Source of the DNA: Cantharellus purpuraceus
Lineage: Eukaryota > Basidiomycota > Agaricomycetes > Cantharellales > Hydnaceae
Direction of reading: 5' to 3'
NCBI GenBank assembly: GCA_025174535.1
Contig: JALBUN010000048.1
Location: 1,550,001 to 1,614,000, forward strand
Length of the DNA: 64,000 nucleotides
The notes below the pieces were generated by a model. The model had not been told where the DNA came from and made no database searches. It saw only the letters and a list, made by a program, of their open reading frames with translations. The position numbers were made by a program, and so were the translations under genes. Of the stretch, positions 54,686 through 64,000 are shown in pieces. The stretch's first letter is position 1, and each line of letters starts with the position of its first letter.

Positions 54686-56245
54686 TCACCCTTGAAGTTC
54701 TAAATAATCATCTAGAGCTTCTAGGTCCTTACATGACGTGTAAGGTTCCCAGGTGATGTCTCCCAACATCCATAGAACTTGAAATTCAAGTTCTTTATCA
54801 CTTATCCATTGATGAGTGATGGTTTCATCAACGAGCCACTCCTGCTCGTCATTGTTCCCAAAGTCGTAAAATGACTTTGCTTCCCATTTTGGGAATCTCA
54901 CCTCATCATTCAGCACATATGGTCAAATGAGGCTGACGTGGAATGTAGGCGTAATGTGCCTACTAGTTAGTTCTGGTGGCAGTTCCAGTGTCACCATGAA
55001 AGCTTTATTATGGGCTTCAATTATTTTATAGGGCCCGATATACCTGGGCACTAGTTTGCTGGTTCTACCCTTAGGTAGAGTCAAGTTTTTTGTTGAGAGG
55101 TAGACTTTGTCACCTCTCTGGAAGGTTGGGCCTTCCCAACATTTCTTATTGGCATGAAACATCTGAACGATGTGACTTTCTATAATTACATTGTGTGCCA
55201 CTAGCAGGTTCATTTGAGCCTGCTGTGCAAATCATTTGACACCCTTGAATTTGGTGTCATTGTTAATGGGCATGCCTATTCTAGGCATGTACCTGTGGTT
55301 AAGCTCAAATGGAGTAAACCCCATTGTTGAACTTATGTTGGAGTTTAGTGCAAACTCCACCATTGGACACTTGTGTGCCCAATCCTTCTGATCACTTTGT
55401 ACAACAGTACAAAGTATTTGGCCAATAGAACAATTTGCTTGTTCCATTGCTCTGTCCATTTGCAGATGGAATGCTGTGGACATGAGGAGTTTCACTCCCA
55501 TTATCCGCTGTAGTTCACATGAAAAGATAGATGTGAATTTTGAATCTTGATCAGACATGATTGAGTCTGGTACACTGTGAAGGCATACAACTTCTTTAAG
55601 GAATAGCCATGCTACTCCTTTCACTGTTACACACATGTTCATAGGTATTATATGTACCTGCGACGTGAAGCAATCTATGACTACCAGTAGGTAGTCATAG
55701 TCATTTGATTTTGGTAATGGACCCATAAAGTCCATACCTATCAATTGCCAGGGCTGCTCTGGTACTGGCAAGCTATGAAGAAGCCCTGTGGGTTTCTTCA
55801 TACTGTCTTTGTTCATTTGGCACTTTGTGCACAAAGTGCAGAATGATTCGACATCAGTGGTCATGCTTGGCCACCAGTACGACTGTCAAATGTAATTTGT
55901 GGTTTTTAGTTGACCAAAATGGCCAACTACTTGGTGTGCATGGTTGATTATTATCTTGACCAGCCTCCTCCCCTTCAGGAATGCTGAGTGGGGTATACAG
56001 AAGATGTTGCGTCTGTATATTTTTGGTCCATATTAGACCATCATGCACACCAAATTGTGTGTGTTCTTTAGGTGCTTCCAGCACCTTAGAAAGGACAGTA
56101 TCCTTTCTATATGTACCTCATACAATCTGCACAAGGTTGATCCCATGCTTGACATGGGATCACAATGGTGTTCTGTCATCATCTGATGACATCACTCCAA
56201 CATCCTCTATTTCTTTAGAGGAATTAGAATCATCATCCAATGATT
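54686..56245 (-). pseudogene. Element 2 pol fragment: integrase and chromodomain-like end
   Basis: The order is KVLEAPKEHTQFGVHDGLIW, then CTLCTKCQMNKDSMKKPTGL (zinc finger end) and the core GMDFMGPLPKSNDYDYLLVV, SIMSDQDSKFTSIFSCELQR and STAFHLQMDRAMEQANCSIG. QRGDKVYLSTKNLTLPKGRT and LVPRYIGPYKIIEAHNKAFM follow, and finally LEFQVLWMLGDITWEPYTSC, a degenerate chromodomain. The pieces lie in three frames. The core's consensus HPQTDG.TER.NR reads HLQMDRAMEQANC; these changes (Pro to Leu, Thr to Met, Arg to Gln, Arg to Cys) are all single C-to-T or G-to-A steps, typical of methyl-cytosine decay. Two in-frame TGAs lie upstream (about 56,118 and 56,160). Confidence 0.8.
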
Positions 56246-56253
56246 CTGTTTAG

Positions 56254-57966
56254 AGAAAGGTTGCTGCAGATACTAGTTTTTATGAAGCTAAAGTCATTAA
56301 TGCATCGGTGAATCCTGTCCTTGGACATGATCTTCCCACTCTTGCAGCTATGCCTGTCAGGGATGCTCAGCAGTCAACTGTTGCCTATACTGTTAAGGAA
56401 GCTCCTTTGATTTCCAGATTGGATCAAGGAGAAAAATTTCCAGTTGATCATGAACGGATTAGACAGAGACAGTCTGCGGTTTACAATCGTGGTCCCAGAC
56501 CCTCTACTCTTTTCAATTCTCCTTACCATCAGGATCCTAGTAAACTTACTGGATCTGCAGGTTTGGAAGAAATGTTCTATACTCCTCCTCAAGTTCAGAG
56601 CAGGGGTACTTTAGGCATTCCAGAATCCATTAGGGTTCCTCACGGAACTTATGGAGCTTCTGGAGGAGAACCTCCTGATGATGATGGATCATCTGGTCCC
56701 CCTCATACACCTAATCCATTTTTGCCTAGACCATCATTGCCACATAGAAGTGGAAGGAGTAATCCTCCCCCTCTGGGTAGGCATGGAGGCTCAGGTCCTC
56801 CTGATGGAGGTGATAGTGGAGGTTACAGTCATAGTCCAGACTGGGGGGATCTTGATCAGAGAAATCCTAATCTCAGATTAGACGCTCCAGTGACTCAGAG
56901 CAAGCTGGAAGCTTACTTTGATAACAAGTTGTGTCAGGACTTAGTCCCTGAGTGGGATGGAAACCCTGACAGTTTGGCTCAATGGATATTGAAAGTAAAT
57001 CATTTGGCTCAGCGATCTCCTATGGTCTTCAAGCAATTGGGACAAATTATCCCTTTGCGGTTGCGTAAAGGAGCTGAGAGATGGTTTTTCTCCTTACCAT
57101 TGTCATATCGCCAAGAAGCAACTGAGGACTGGAAGTCCATCAGAGAAGTCATTGGTTCATACTATATGAACAGAGCCTGGTTGGATAGGCAGAAAGCTAG
57201 AGCAACTCGTGCTACTTTCAGAGAGCCTGGCTTTACTAATGAGACTCCTAGTGAGTATTATGTTAGAAAGTCAGAGCTATTGAGACTGGTCAGCAAGCTG
57301 TCAGACTCAGAGCTTATATTGGAAATCATGAATGGTGCTCCACCATATTGGCATACAGTCATTGATGCTCACAGGTGTTCATCTGCAGTGGAATTCCAAA
57401 CTGCTATCAAGTATCACGAGGAATCATTGTCGCATGCTCCTTTCTCTTCAGGAGACAACCTGGAAAGACGTATTAGAAATTTGGAAAATTCTTTGCATCA
57501 AACCAAACCTAGGTTTGACTCAAACAGATCTTTTAGAGATGCTAGAGCTCATCTGGTTGGATGGTCATCCAAATTGAATCCTCCAAAATTCCCTCGGGAT
57601 GATTCTAATGTGTCTAAAAATTCCACACCTGAATCCAAAGGAGCTAGACCTTGCAGGCATTGTGGCAGTAACAAGCATTGGGATAATGAGTGCAAACATG
57701 CCAGTTCAGCATCTCGCTCTGCCCATACACGTTACACGGTTTCTAATGAAGAAGCTAATGCAGACCTTGCCTATGAGGATATGTACCTTGAATCACTTCA
57801 TGAATCAGAAGTGGATTTAAGTTCAGAAAATGCTCATGTTAATAATGTTGCGACTGAGAATATCCCTGAAGAACCTTCATCGGATCAACAGGAATCTGCT
57901 CAGGATACAGAGGCACATTGTCAACTTGCTAAACCAGCCATGAGCTTGCTGGAAAGTATGTCCTGA
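56254..57966 (+). pseudogene. Element 3 gag, N-terminally truncated
   Basis: The frame is open from just after a TAG at 56251-56253 and contains no convincing start ATG, so the N-terminus was lost at the element junction. It has a Pro/Gly-rich region (GGEPPDDDGSSGPPHTPNPF), a capsid-like domain (LVPEWDGNPDSLAQWILKVN, GAERWFFSLPLSYRQEATED, EYYVRKSELLRLVSKLSDSE) and a CCHC zinc knuckle CRHCGSNKHWDNEC (C-x2-C-x4-H-x4-C) starting at about 57,652. It ends at TGA 57964-57966. The following frame continues in phase into protease. Confidence 0.82.
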
Positions 57967-60900
57967 CTGGGGGGATCCATACCTAATAGAGAAAAATCTT
58001 CTGAGCCTTTGTCTCTGGAAAACTCTTTTTCTGAGACATTCACTCCTAAATCTCGTCAAGAGAGGAGAAGGTTAATGAAAGATTCCAAACATGTAGCTGC
58101 TTTCCTAAGGAATTCTAAGCTTACTAGTTGGGCTCCAAACTCCTTGATTAAACTCAAGCATTTCATGTCCAGACCAGCAGGCTGTGCCTTCCTTGGATCT
58201 TCTGCAACCACTACAAATGTTTGGCTGGGAGAATACGGAAAGAATCAAACTACCCTTGTAGCTGATTCTGGTTCGGACATAACCCTTATCTCTCAGAAGG
58301 CTCTCTGCTCTATGGAGAATCCTCCTAAGATCAAAACAGGTCAGAAAATTAACTTGATACAAGTTACTGGCACATCCAAAATTTCTGGATACGTTACAGT
58401 GCCCATTTACTTTGACTCTGACTCTGGACCAGTTCAGATTGAAGTTGAAGCTTATGTGGTCAAAGGCATGACTACCCCTGTCATTCTTGGGAATGATTTT
58501 GCTGATCAGTACTCAATCTCGCTTATAAGAGAAGGCTCAGATAGCTATCTTATGTTTGGTAATACTGGATGGAAAGCCAAGATTGAGAACTCAGTGAGCT
58601 CACCCTTATTGGATGAGAATGGTCACACCTTTAAAATAAGAGCCCTACCTGACCTTGCATCTCTGACTGCAAAGTTCAAGGCTCATAGACGTATTAAGAA
58701 ATCTTGGAAACGGATTAGAGTACGCATTTTGGATTCAAGTGTTAGGGCCTTACATCCCGTCACGATTCCTCCTGAAACTGCTTCTCTAATTCCAGCTTCT
58801 ATCTATTTCCCTGGGAATAGTAATGAAGTTTATGTGGAAAAAGTGCTTCACTCCAATCATGGGCCTGAAGATTTCTATGGCATCTCAGATGCAATTGTAT
58901 CTCGGAATAACCCGTGCCTACATGTTAGCAATTTTTCATCACAACCAGTTACTATACATCAAGGACAACTTCTGGGTCATGCTAGAAATCCTTCCAATTG
59001 GCTGGATCGGACTTCTAATTTGAACCAGACTCAATTAGAGACTTGTCTCTCTCATGCCAGACTCATAAAAGCTCTTGCTCAACAGAACTTTGAGACTGGT
59101 GCGGTACCTACTGTTGCCTCTCTTGAATCAGATGGAGAGGTGGTACAAGGAGGACCTAAGGCTCAGGAAATTCCCCCTGAGGATGTTCCTGAAAACCAAC
59201 TGTTGGATGAAATTGACTTCTCACCAGAGCTCAATGATGCCAATAGGAAGGCTCTCCAAGATACAGTTCTGGCACATAAAGACGCATTTGGTCTTGATGG
59301 CAGACTTGGCAATTATGATGCAAAAGTTGAAATCAATCTCAGGCCTGAGGCCAAAGAAATTTCACTACCTCCTTATAATGCCTCACCTGCCAAAAGGGAA
59401 GTCATTGACAAGCAAATGGATGCTTGGCTCAGTCTTGGAGTCATTGAACCATCCAAAAGTCCTTGGGGTTTTCCAGCACTTATAGCCTATCATAATGGGA
59501 AACCAAGAATGTGTATAGACTATAGGAAACTCAATGAGATTGCTGTCCCGGATGAATTTCCCTTGCCAAGACAAGATTCCATTTTGCAGGCACTCACTGG
59601 ATCTCGTTGGTTATCCACCTTGGATGCATTAGCGGGTTTCACACAGCTGCAAATGTCAGACAGTGCCAAAGAAAAAACTGCATTCAGAACTCATAGAGGA
59701 CTGTATCAGTTCAAACGGATGCCCTTTGGGTATCAGAATGGACCTGCAGTCTTTCAAAGAGTGATGCAAGGTGTCCTAGCACCTTTTCTATGGGTGTTTG
59801 CCCTGGTCTATATTGATGATATTGTCATATATTCCAAGACATTCAAAGAACACTTGGATCATCTAGACAAAGTGTTCGGAGCTATAGAAAAGTCTGGAAT
59901 CACCTTATCTCCTGCTAAGTGCCATTTGGCCTACCAGTCATTGCTACTGTTAGGACAAAAGGTATCACGGTTAGGTCTATCAACTCACAAGGAGAAGATA
60001 GATGCTATACTGGAATTGGCAGAACCAAAGAATGTGCATGACCTACAAATCTTCCTCGGAATGGTGGTATACTTCTCCTCATATATACCATTCTATGCAT
60101 GGATTGTAGCTCCCTTGTTTGAATTGCTCAAAAAGAATTCAACTTGGGAATGGGGCAATACTCAACAAGAAGCCTTTGATTTGGCTAAAAATGCCCTTGT
60201 CAGTGCGCCAGTCAGAGCGTATGCCATTCCTGGTCTCGGATATAGAGTCTACTCTGATGCATGTGATGTTGGAATTGCTGCTATACTTCAGCAGATTCAA
60301 TCTCTCAAAATCAGAGATCTCAAAGGTACCAAAGGGTACAAGAAACTCAAATCAGCTTATGACAAAGGATTACCTGTACCACAATTGGTGATTCCTGTGT
60401 TAAAAGATGAAACTCTCCCTAAGCCAGGTGCTTGGGATAAAGACTTTGAAAACACTACGGTTTCAGTAGAATGAGTCATTGCTTACTGGTCTCGTACCTT
60501 GAAACCAGCTGAAAGGAATTACTCTCCTACAGAAAGGGAGGCGCTTGCATTACGAGACGGTCTTATCAAATTTCAACCCTACATTGAAGGGGAGAAAGTA
60601 GTAGCCATTACAGACCATGCAGCCCTCATCTGGAGTCGGACCTACCAAAATGTTAATTGGCGGTTATTAACTTGGGGAACTGTATTTGCTGCATACCCTG
60701 AATTAAAAATCGTACACCAAGCAGGACGGGTTCACTCCAATGTAGATCCTATTTCCAGACTCAGAAGGAATGTTCCATATCAAGATGGGCTTTCTTCTGA
60801 TGACTCCATTCCTACTATCCTGGACTCGGAACAGGATCCACTTGTGGATTTTTATTCTGATATCTCTCCTCACTTTGAAGCCAGAACTTTAATGTTAATG

Positions 60901-62605
60901 GCTGCATATGAAGAAGAGAACCAGAGAATTCCACTGAACGTGCATGCTTCTTCCATCCAAGTCAATACCAGCCTGGAAGAAGATTTCACCATTCCATACG
61001 TGACAGCCAAAAGCTATAATCTAGTCTCTAGCCTTGCTCAGGAAGAGATTCAGAAAATAGTTGATGCGTATGCCAAAGATCCTTACTTCAAAAGGGTCAG
61101 ATCTGAATTACGACAGGAGTCTAATTGGATCAGTCCGAAGCATCCACTCTTTTTTGAAAATGAGGATGGATTGCTTTACTTTGAAGATTGGAATGGCAAT
61201 TACAGGCTATGTGTACCCAAGGCTGAGCAATCTAATCTTCTAAGTGAAATTCATGATGAAATCACTGAAGGAGCTCATGCGGGTTATCATAAAACGTACA
61301 ACAAGCTGGCTTCTACCTTCTATTGGCCTAGAATGAGTAGAGATGTCAAGAAGTTTGTTGTAAGCTGTGATATTTGCTAGAAAGCCAAACCAAGGCGACA
61401 CGCACCTATTGGACTGTTGCAGCCCATACCTATTCCAGAAAATCCTTTTGAAGTTATCACCATGGATTTCATTATGGAATTACCCGAGAGCAATGGGTAT
61501 GATTCCATCCTGGTGATAGTGGATAAACTTACAAAGTTTGGCATCTTTGTCCCTACTCAAAGCACTATTAATGAGGAGGGAACTGCTCGGATACTGTTTG
61601 AACATCTAAATATGGAATTCCCAAACAAATTATATCCGACAGAGATCCCAGATGGACCAGCACCTTCTGGAAAGAGATATGCAAGCAAATAAATACTAGA
61701 AGAGCTCTAACTACAGCCTATCACCCTCAAGCAGATGGTCAAACTGAGGTGTTGAACCAGACGCTTGAAACCGCGCTACATTCTTATGTAAGCCCGACGC
61801 GCGACAACTGGGCGGCTCTCCTCTCTCCATTTGCTCTATCCTACAATAACCTCCCACACTCCGCGACTGGATTCGCGCCGGCATTTCTACTGTATGGCTA
61901 CCATCTACACACTCCATCTTCCTACATTCATTCATCTACTCAAGGCGTTCACCGGCCTTCCAGCCCGCCGGCCCCGCGACCAGTTGGATTGGTTGATCGC
62001 GTTGATTTAATCAAGTCCCCTGCCAATGAAGTTGAAAGTACGAAAGCTATGGACTTCCTAAGTGAATTAGCTACTTACCGATCTCAGGCTAGAGAAGCCC
62101 TGCAATTTGCGCAGGTTGCTCAGCAAAAGAATTTCAACACCGGTCGTCTGGCTCAAGAATTCGACATTGGCGATCGCATTCTCATCAATCCCCATTCCCT
62201 CAGTCTATTGCATGCTCAGAAAGGCCTAGGTAAGAAGCTCCAAATGAAATACGATGGCCCCTTTGATATCATACAAAAATTAGGGCCGGCTACCTATCGC
62301 CTTCGCATGCCCGCGTCATACGGGCTCCATCCTGTCCTTAACATCGCTCACCTCGAGCTCTACTCCTCCTCACCCCCTTCCTTCGGTTCACGACCTCTCA
62401 GATCTCTCAAACGCACGCTGATTTCATGCTACTCCCGGAATTCGAGGTTGAGTCCATCATCGGTGAACGATGGCGAAAGGCCTGTAATGGCCGGCGTGTC
62501 CAGGAGCTCCTCACGCATTTCATCGGATACGACTCATCATATGACGAGTGGCTCCCGCGAAAGAACCTTCGCAATGCTCCCGACCTCCTTCGCGATTGGG
62601 ATTGA
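57967..62605 (+). pseudogene. Element 3 pol: protease, RT, RNase H, integrase, chromodomain-like end
   Basis: In phase with gag after one TGA. The aspartic protease has LVADSGSDITLISQKA (DSG near 58,264). RT has KPRMCIDYRKLNEIAVPDEF, GLYQFKRMPFGYQNGPAVFQ and the catalytic YIDDIVIYSK near 59,809. A TGA at 60472-60474 cuts RNase H before VIAYWSRTLKPAERNYSPTE. The integrase zinc finger is HAGYHKTYNKLASTFYWPRM with VVSCDIC, then a TAG at 61378-61380. The core follows (ITMDFIMELPESNGYDSILV). A one-base frameshift at about 61,617 shifts reading to IPKQIISDRDPRWTSTFW and TTAYHPQADGQTEVLNQTLE. The C-terminus includes QMKYDGPFDIIQKLGPATYR, and after another frame change (about 62,410) EVESIIGERWRKACNGRRVQ, ending at TGA 62605. 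Confidence 0.88.
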
Positions 62606-62829
62606 TGCGATTGGGGTATCTCTCACCACTAGGGCTTCCTCTATCTATGACTCTCTTATCTCGGCCTTCTACCCTATTCCTTCACCTTCCTAGCTATTCC
62701 AGATCCTTTCCCTACTGTTCTATAAACCCAATATCATGATGTCTTCATTTTACTCAATCCCAACCGCATCTAACTTTTGAAAAACCTCAGCAAATCTTTA
62801 GTCTTTCCACCTATCTACTTCTTTCCACT
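62606..62829. other. Spacer between pol and accessory ORF of element 3
   Basis: A pyrimidine-rich 224-base leader precedes the accessory ATG. It could hold a subgenomic promoter or splice acceptor. The last bases before the ATG are CTTTCCACT. Confidence 0.4.
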
Positions 62830-63858
62830 ATGGCTAACTACCCTGATGTGTCTGTCATTGACTTCGTGATTCATAAAGAAAATGATACATATATACAAGG
62901 TGGAGTTCCTGTACCTAACTACGGACTCCAATTCACTTCCAACTTCGACTTCTACCAACCCAATCGTTTCGACTTCATCTATCTTGAAGCACCAGCAAGT
63001 GAGTATGCCATACTACGCAATGACCTTGCCAGCAGCTTCTGGGAGACATTGAAGATGAAAACTCGATACATTCTCGCAGCCGCTCACGGATGGGACGGCG
63101 AGTCAGCCCTCGAACCTCTCCCTTCTGAGATTCCTCTTGGAAAGCTCCAGGAGATAGATATGATTCCCCCTCCTTTTCCAGCTCATAACCAACTCTCATT
63201 CAACTTCTTCCTCCTCCCAGAGAAACCCTCTGTCATACGTGAATGGATCCGTGCTTGGCAGAATCAGTCTCGCCAGCTCTCTGCATGGATCTGCAAATCC
63301 AAAATCAATAGTGCACGCATCCCAGGCTGCTCCTGGAGGTGGCCAACTTCACCACTCTACTCCCATCCTTTGGATGACATGTCAGAATTTGATGACGGAA
63401 TCTCCCAAGCCACTGAGGTGAACTCCACTATATCCGAGTCCTCTCTCCCCTCTCTCCCAGTCGTTCATGCTTTCAGAGCCCATGCTGAACCTGATGGTCT
63501 CAAAAGACCCCATGGGTCGTCCCCTTTTGAGGCCAATCGTGATGGTGACGATGCCAACAAGAAACAACTTGTGTTGTGGCAACCTTCAGCGACCCAACTT
63601 CGAGAGATGTACCTTTCCCTTTCACATGGATATGTTAGCTCATACTCTGCTCCCACGTCTTCTATCACCACTCCTCCCAACTCACCAGCTCCTCCTCCCT
63701 ATCACAAAAACTCAACTCACTCCTATGATCCTCGAGTTCCTAAACCTATATTGACTCGTCAGACTCGACTCATGACTCGTGTGTTCAAAAATCCTTATGC
63801 CATGGGTAACTCTGGAGGATATGAGAGGACGGAAGGGAGGAAAGATGTGTGTGACTAG
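62830..63858 (+). CDS. Intact accessory ORF of element 3 (342 aa), unknown function
   Basis: An uninterrupted frame from ATG 62830 to TAG 63858 lies between pol and the 3' LTR in the sense direction. It begins MANYPDVSVIDFVIHKENDT and includes FDFYQPNRFDFIYLEAPASE, LRNDLASSFWETLKMKTRYI and a Trp-rich stretch, VIREWIRAWQNQSRQLSAWI. It ends in a Ser/Pro-rich basic tail (TPPNSPAPPPYHKNSTHSYD, RQTRLMTRVFKNPYAMGNSG). No signal peptide, membrane helix or known catalytic motif is visible, so it is not an obvious envelope protein. That it stays open while pol is broken suggests recent replacement or selection. I cannot name a family. Elements 1 and 2 have other frames in the same location. Confidence 0.7.
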   Translation: MANYPDVSVIDFVIHKENDTYIQGGVPVPNYGLQFTSNFDFYQPNRFDFIYLEAPASEYAILRNDLASSFWETLKMKTRYILAAAHGWDGESALEPLPSEIPLGKLQEIDMIPPPFPAHNQLSFNFFLLPEKPSVIREWIRAWQNQSRQLSAWICKSKINSARIPGCSWRWPTSPLYSHPLDDMSEFDDGISQATEVNSTISESSLPSLPVVHAFRAHAEPDGLKRPHGSSPFEANRDGDDANKKQLVLWQPSATQLREMYLSLSHGYVSSYSAPTSSITTPPNSPAPPPYHKNSTHSYDPRVPKPILTRQTRLMTRVFKNPYAMGNSGGYERTEGRKDVCD

Positions 63859-63873
63859 GTCAGGGAAAGAATA

Positions 63874-63886
63874 TTTGAAGGGGGGA
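63874..63886 (+). other. Polypurine tract of element 3
   Basis: The run TTGAAGGGGGGA immediately precedes the LTR start TGAATG at 63887 and would prime plus-strand DNA synthesis. Confidence 0.7.
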
Positions 63887-64000
63887 TGAATGTATGGGAA
63901 CCACCTTTTCCCTATCAAATTCCATTTATGCAGCACCAATGTGCTATTCTTTGCTTTTCCATTCCTAAATATCAGCATATATTTGATGCTTGTACCTGGA
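63887..64000 (+). mobile_element. 3' LTR of element 3, first 114 bases only
   Basis: It starts TGAATGTATGGGAACC directly after the polypurine tract and runs off the window. No other copy of this LTR is present in the window to confirm its length. Confidence 0.65.

Larger units (their letters stand above)
52010..56250 (-). mobile_element. Ty3/Gypsy element 2: 5' truncated, built of dense short hairpins
   Basis: On the minus strand the order is integrase (56,245 to 54,686), a 430-base non-coding segment, an accessory frame (54,255 to 52,687), a polypurine tract and the 3' LTR. Gag, protease, RT and RNase H are missing. Throughout, adjacent inverted repeats form perfect hairpins with stems of 6-11 bp and loops mostly of 3-10 bases. 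Verified examples are 52434-52442/52449-52457, 53684-53694/53699-53709, 53865-53874/53881-53890, 53986-53995/54001-54010, 54208-54217/54221-54230, 55675-55685/55690-55700 and 56138-56147/56153-56162. A 20-base perfect palindrome lies at 55820-55839. The last hairpin (56226-56233/56240-56247) stops at the junction with element 3. CpG is rare. Confidence 0.85.
56251..64000 (+). mobile_element. Ty3/Gypsy element 3, 5' truncated, running off the right edge
   Basis: On the plus strand the order is gag, protease, RT, RNase H, integrase, chromodomain-like C-terminus, accessory ORF, polypurine tract and the first 114 bases of the 3' LTR. The 5' LTR, primer-binding site and gag start are missing; the sequence abuts element 2 head to head. 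Pol carries two stops and at least two frameshifts. Base composition changes at about 61,745, from AT-rich and CpG-poor to GC-richer and CpG-rich. Confidence 0.88.

Overview
The window is nuclear DNA of a filamentous basidiomycete, most likely an agaricomycete. Most genes are split by many 45-70 base GT-AG introns, genes lie close together on both strands, there is a basidiomycete-type Ste50 adaptor with C-terminal SH3 domains, and chromodomain Ty3/Gypsy elements are present. I called exons by hand from open reading, splice sites and protein family continuity, so exon edges are approximate unless a position is given.

Positions 1 to about 21,820 are a compact housekeeping block: a GNAT acetyltransferase cut by the left edge, a CLC chloride channel/exchanger with CBS domains, an unidentified acidic coiled-coil protein, a MidA/NDUFAF7-family methyltransferase, MMS19, a 21 kDa complex I subunit, a zinc-finger FG nucleoporin, a CDK7/Kin28 kinase and COX23. 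A spliced tRNA-Thr(AGT) follows. Next come a solo LTR carrying an 18-base minisatellite, some unidentified ORFs, and a probably broken gene (24.4-25.7 kb).

Positions 26.3 to 47.0 kb are a second gene block: IPI3, a PQ-loop membrane protein, KEI1, a three-LIM RhoGAP, RPS15 and RPP2 (divergent), VMA10, a J-domain protein and a Ste50/Ubc2 adaptor. Several neighbours are divergent pairs sharing short promoters (MMS19/complex I 21 kDa, CDK7/COX23, RPS15/RPP2). Others are convergent with tiny gaps (PQ-loop/KEI1, 63 bases).

From about 47 kb to the right edge the DNA is a retrotransposon graveyard. Element 1 (minus strand, 48,628-51,644) has a 3' LTR, integrase with chromodomain and RNase H, but no RT or 5' LTR. 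Element 2 (minus strand, 52,010-56,250) has a 3' LTR, an accessory reading frame and integrase. Element 3 (plus strand, about 56,250 to beyond 64,000) has gag, protease-RT-RNase H-integrase, an intact accessory ORF and the start of a 3' LTR. All three carry stops or frameshifts in pol, and all lack the 5' end.

The most striking signal is in element 2. From its LTR to its truncated end it is built of back-to-back short perfect hairpins (stems 6-11 bp, short loops), one every few tens of bases, continuing through conserved integrase codons. The pattern starts and stops at the element borders and I do not see it in elements 1 and 3. A second shared theme is that each of the three elements has a different sense-strand reading frame between the end of pol and the 3' LTR.
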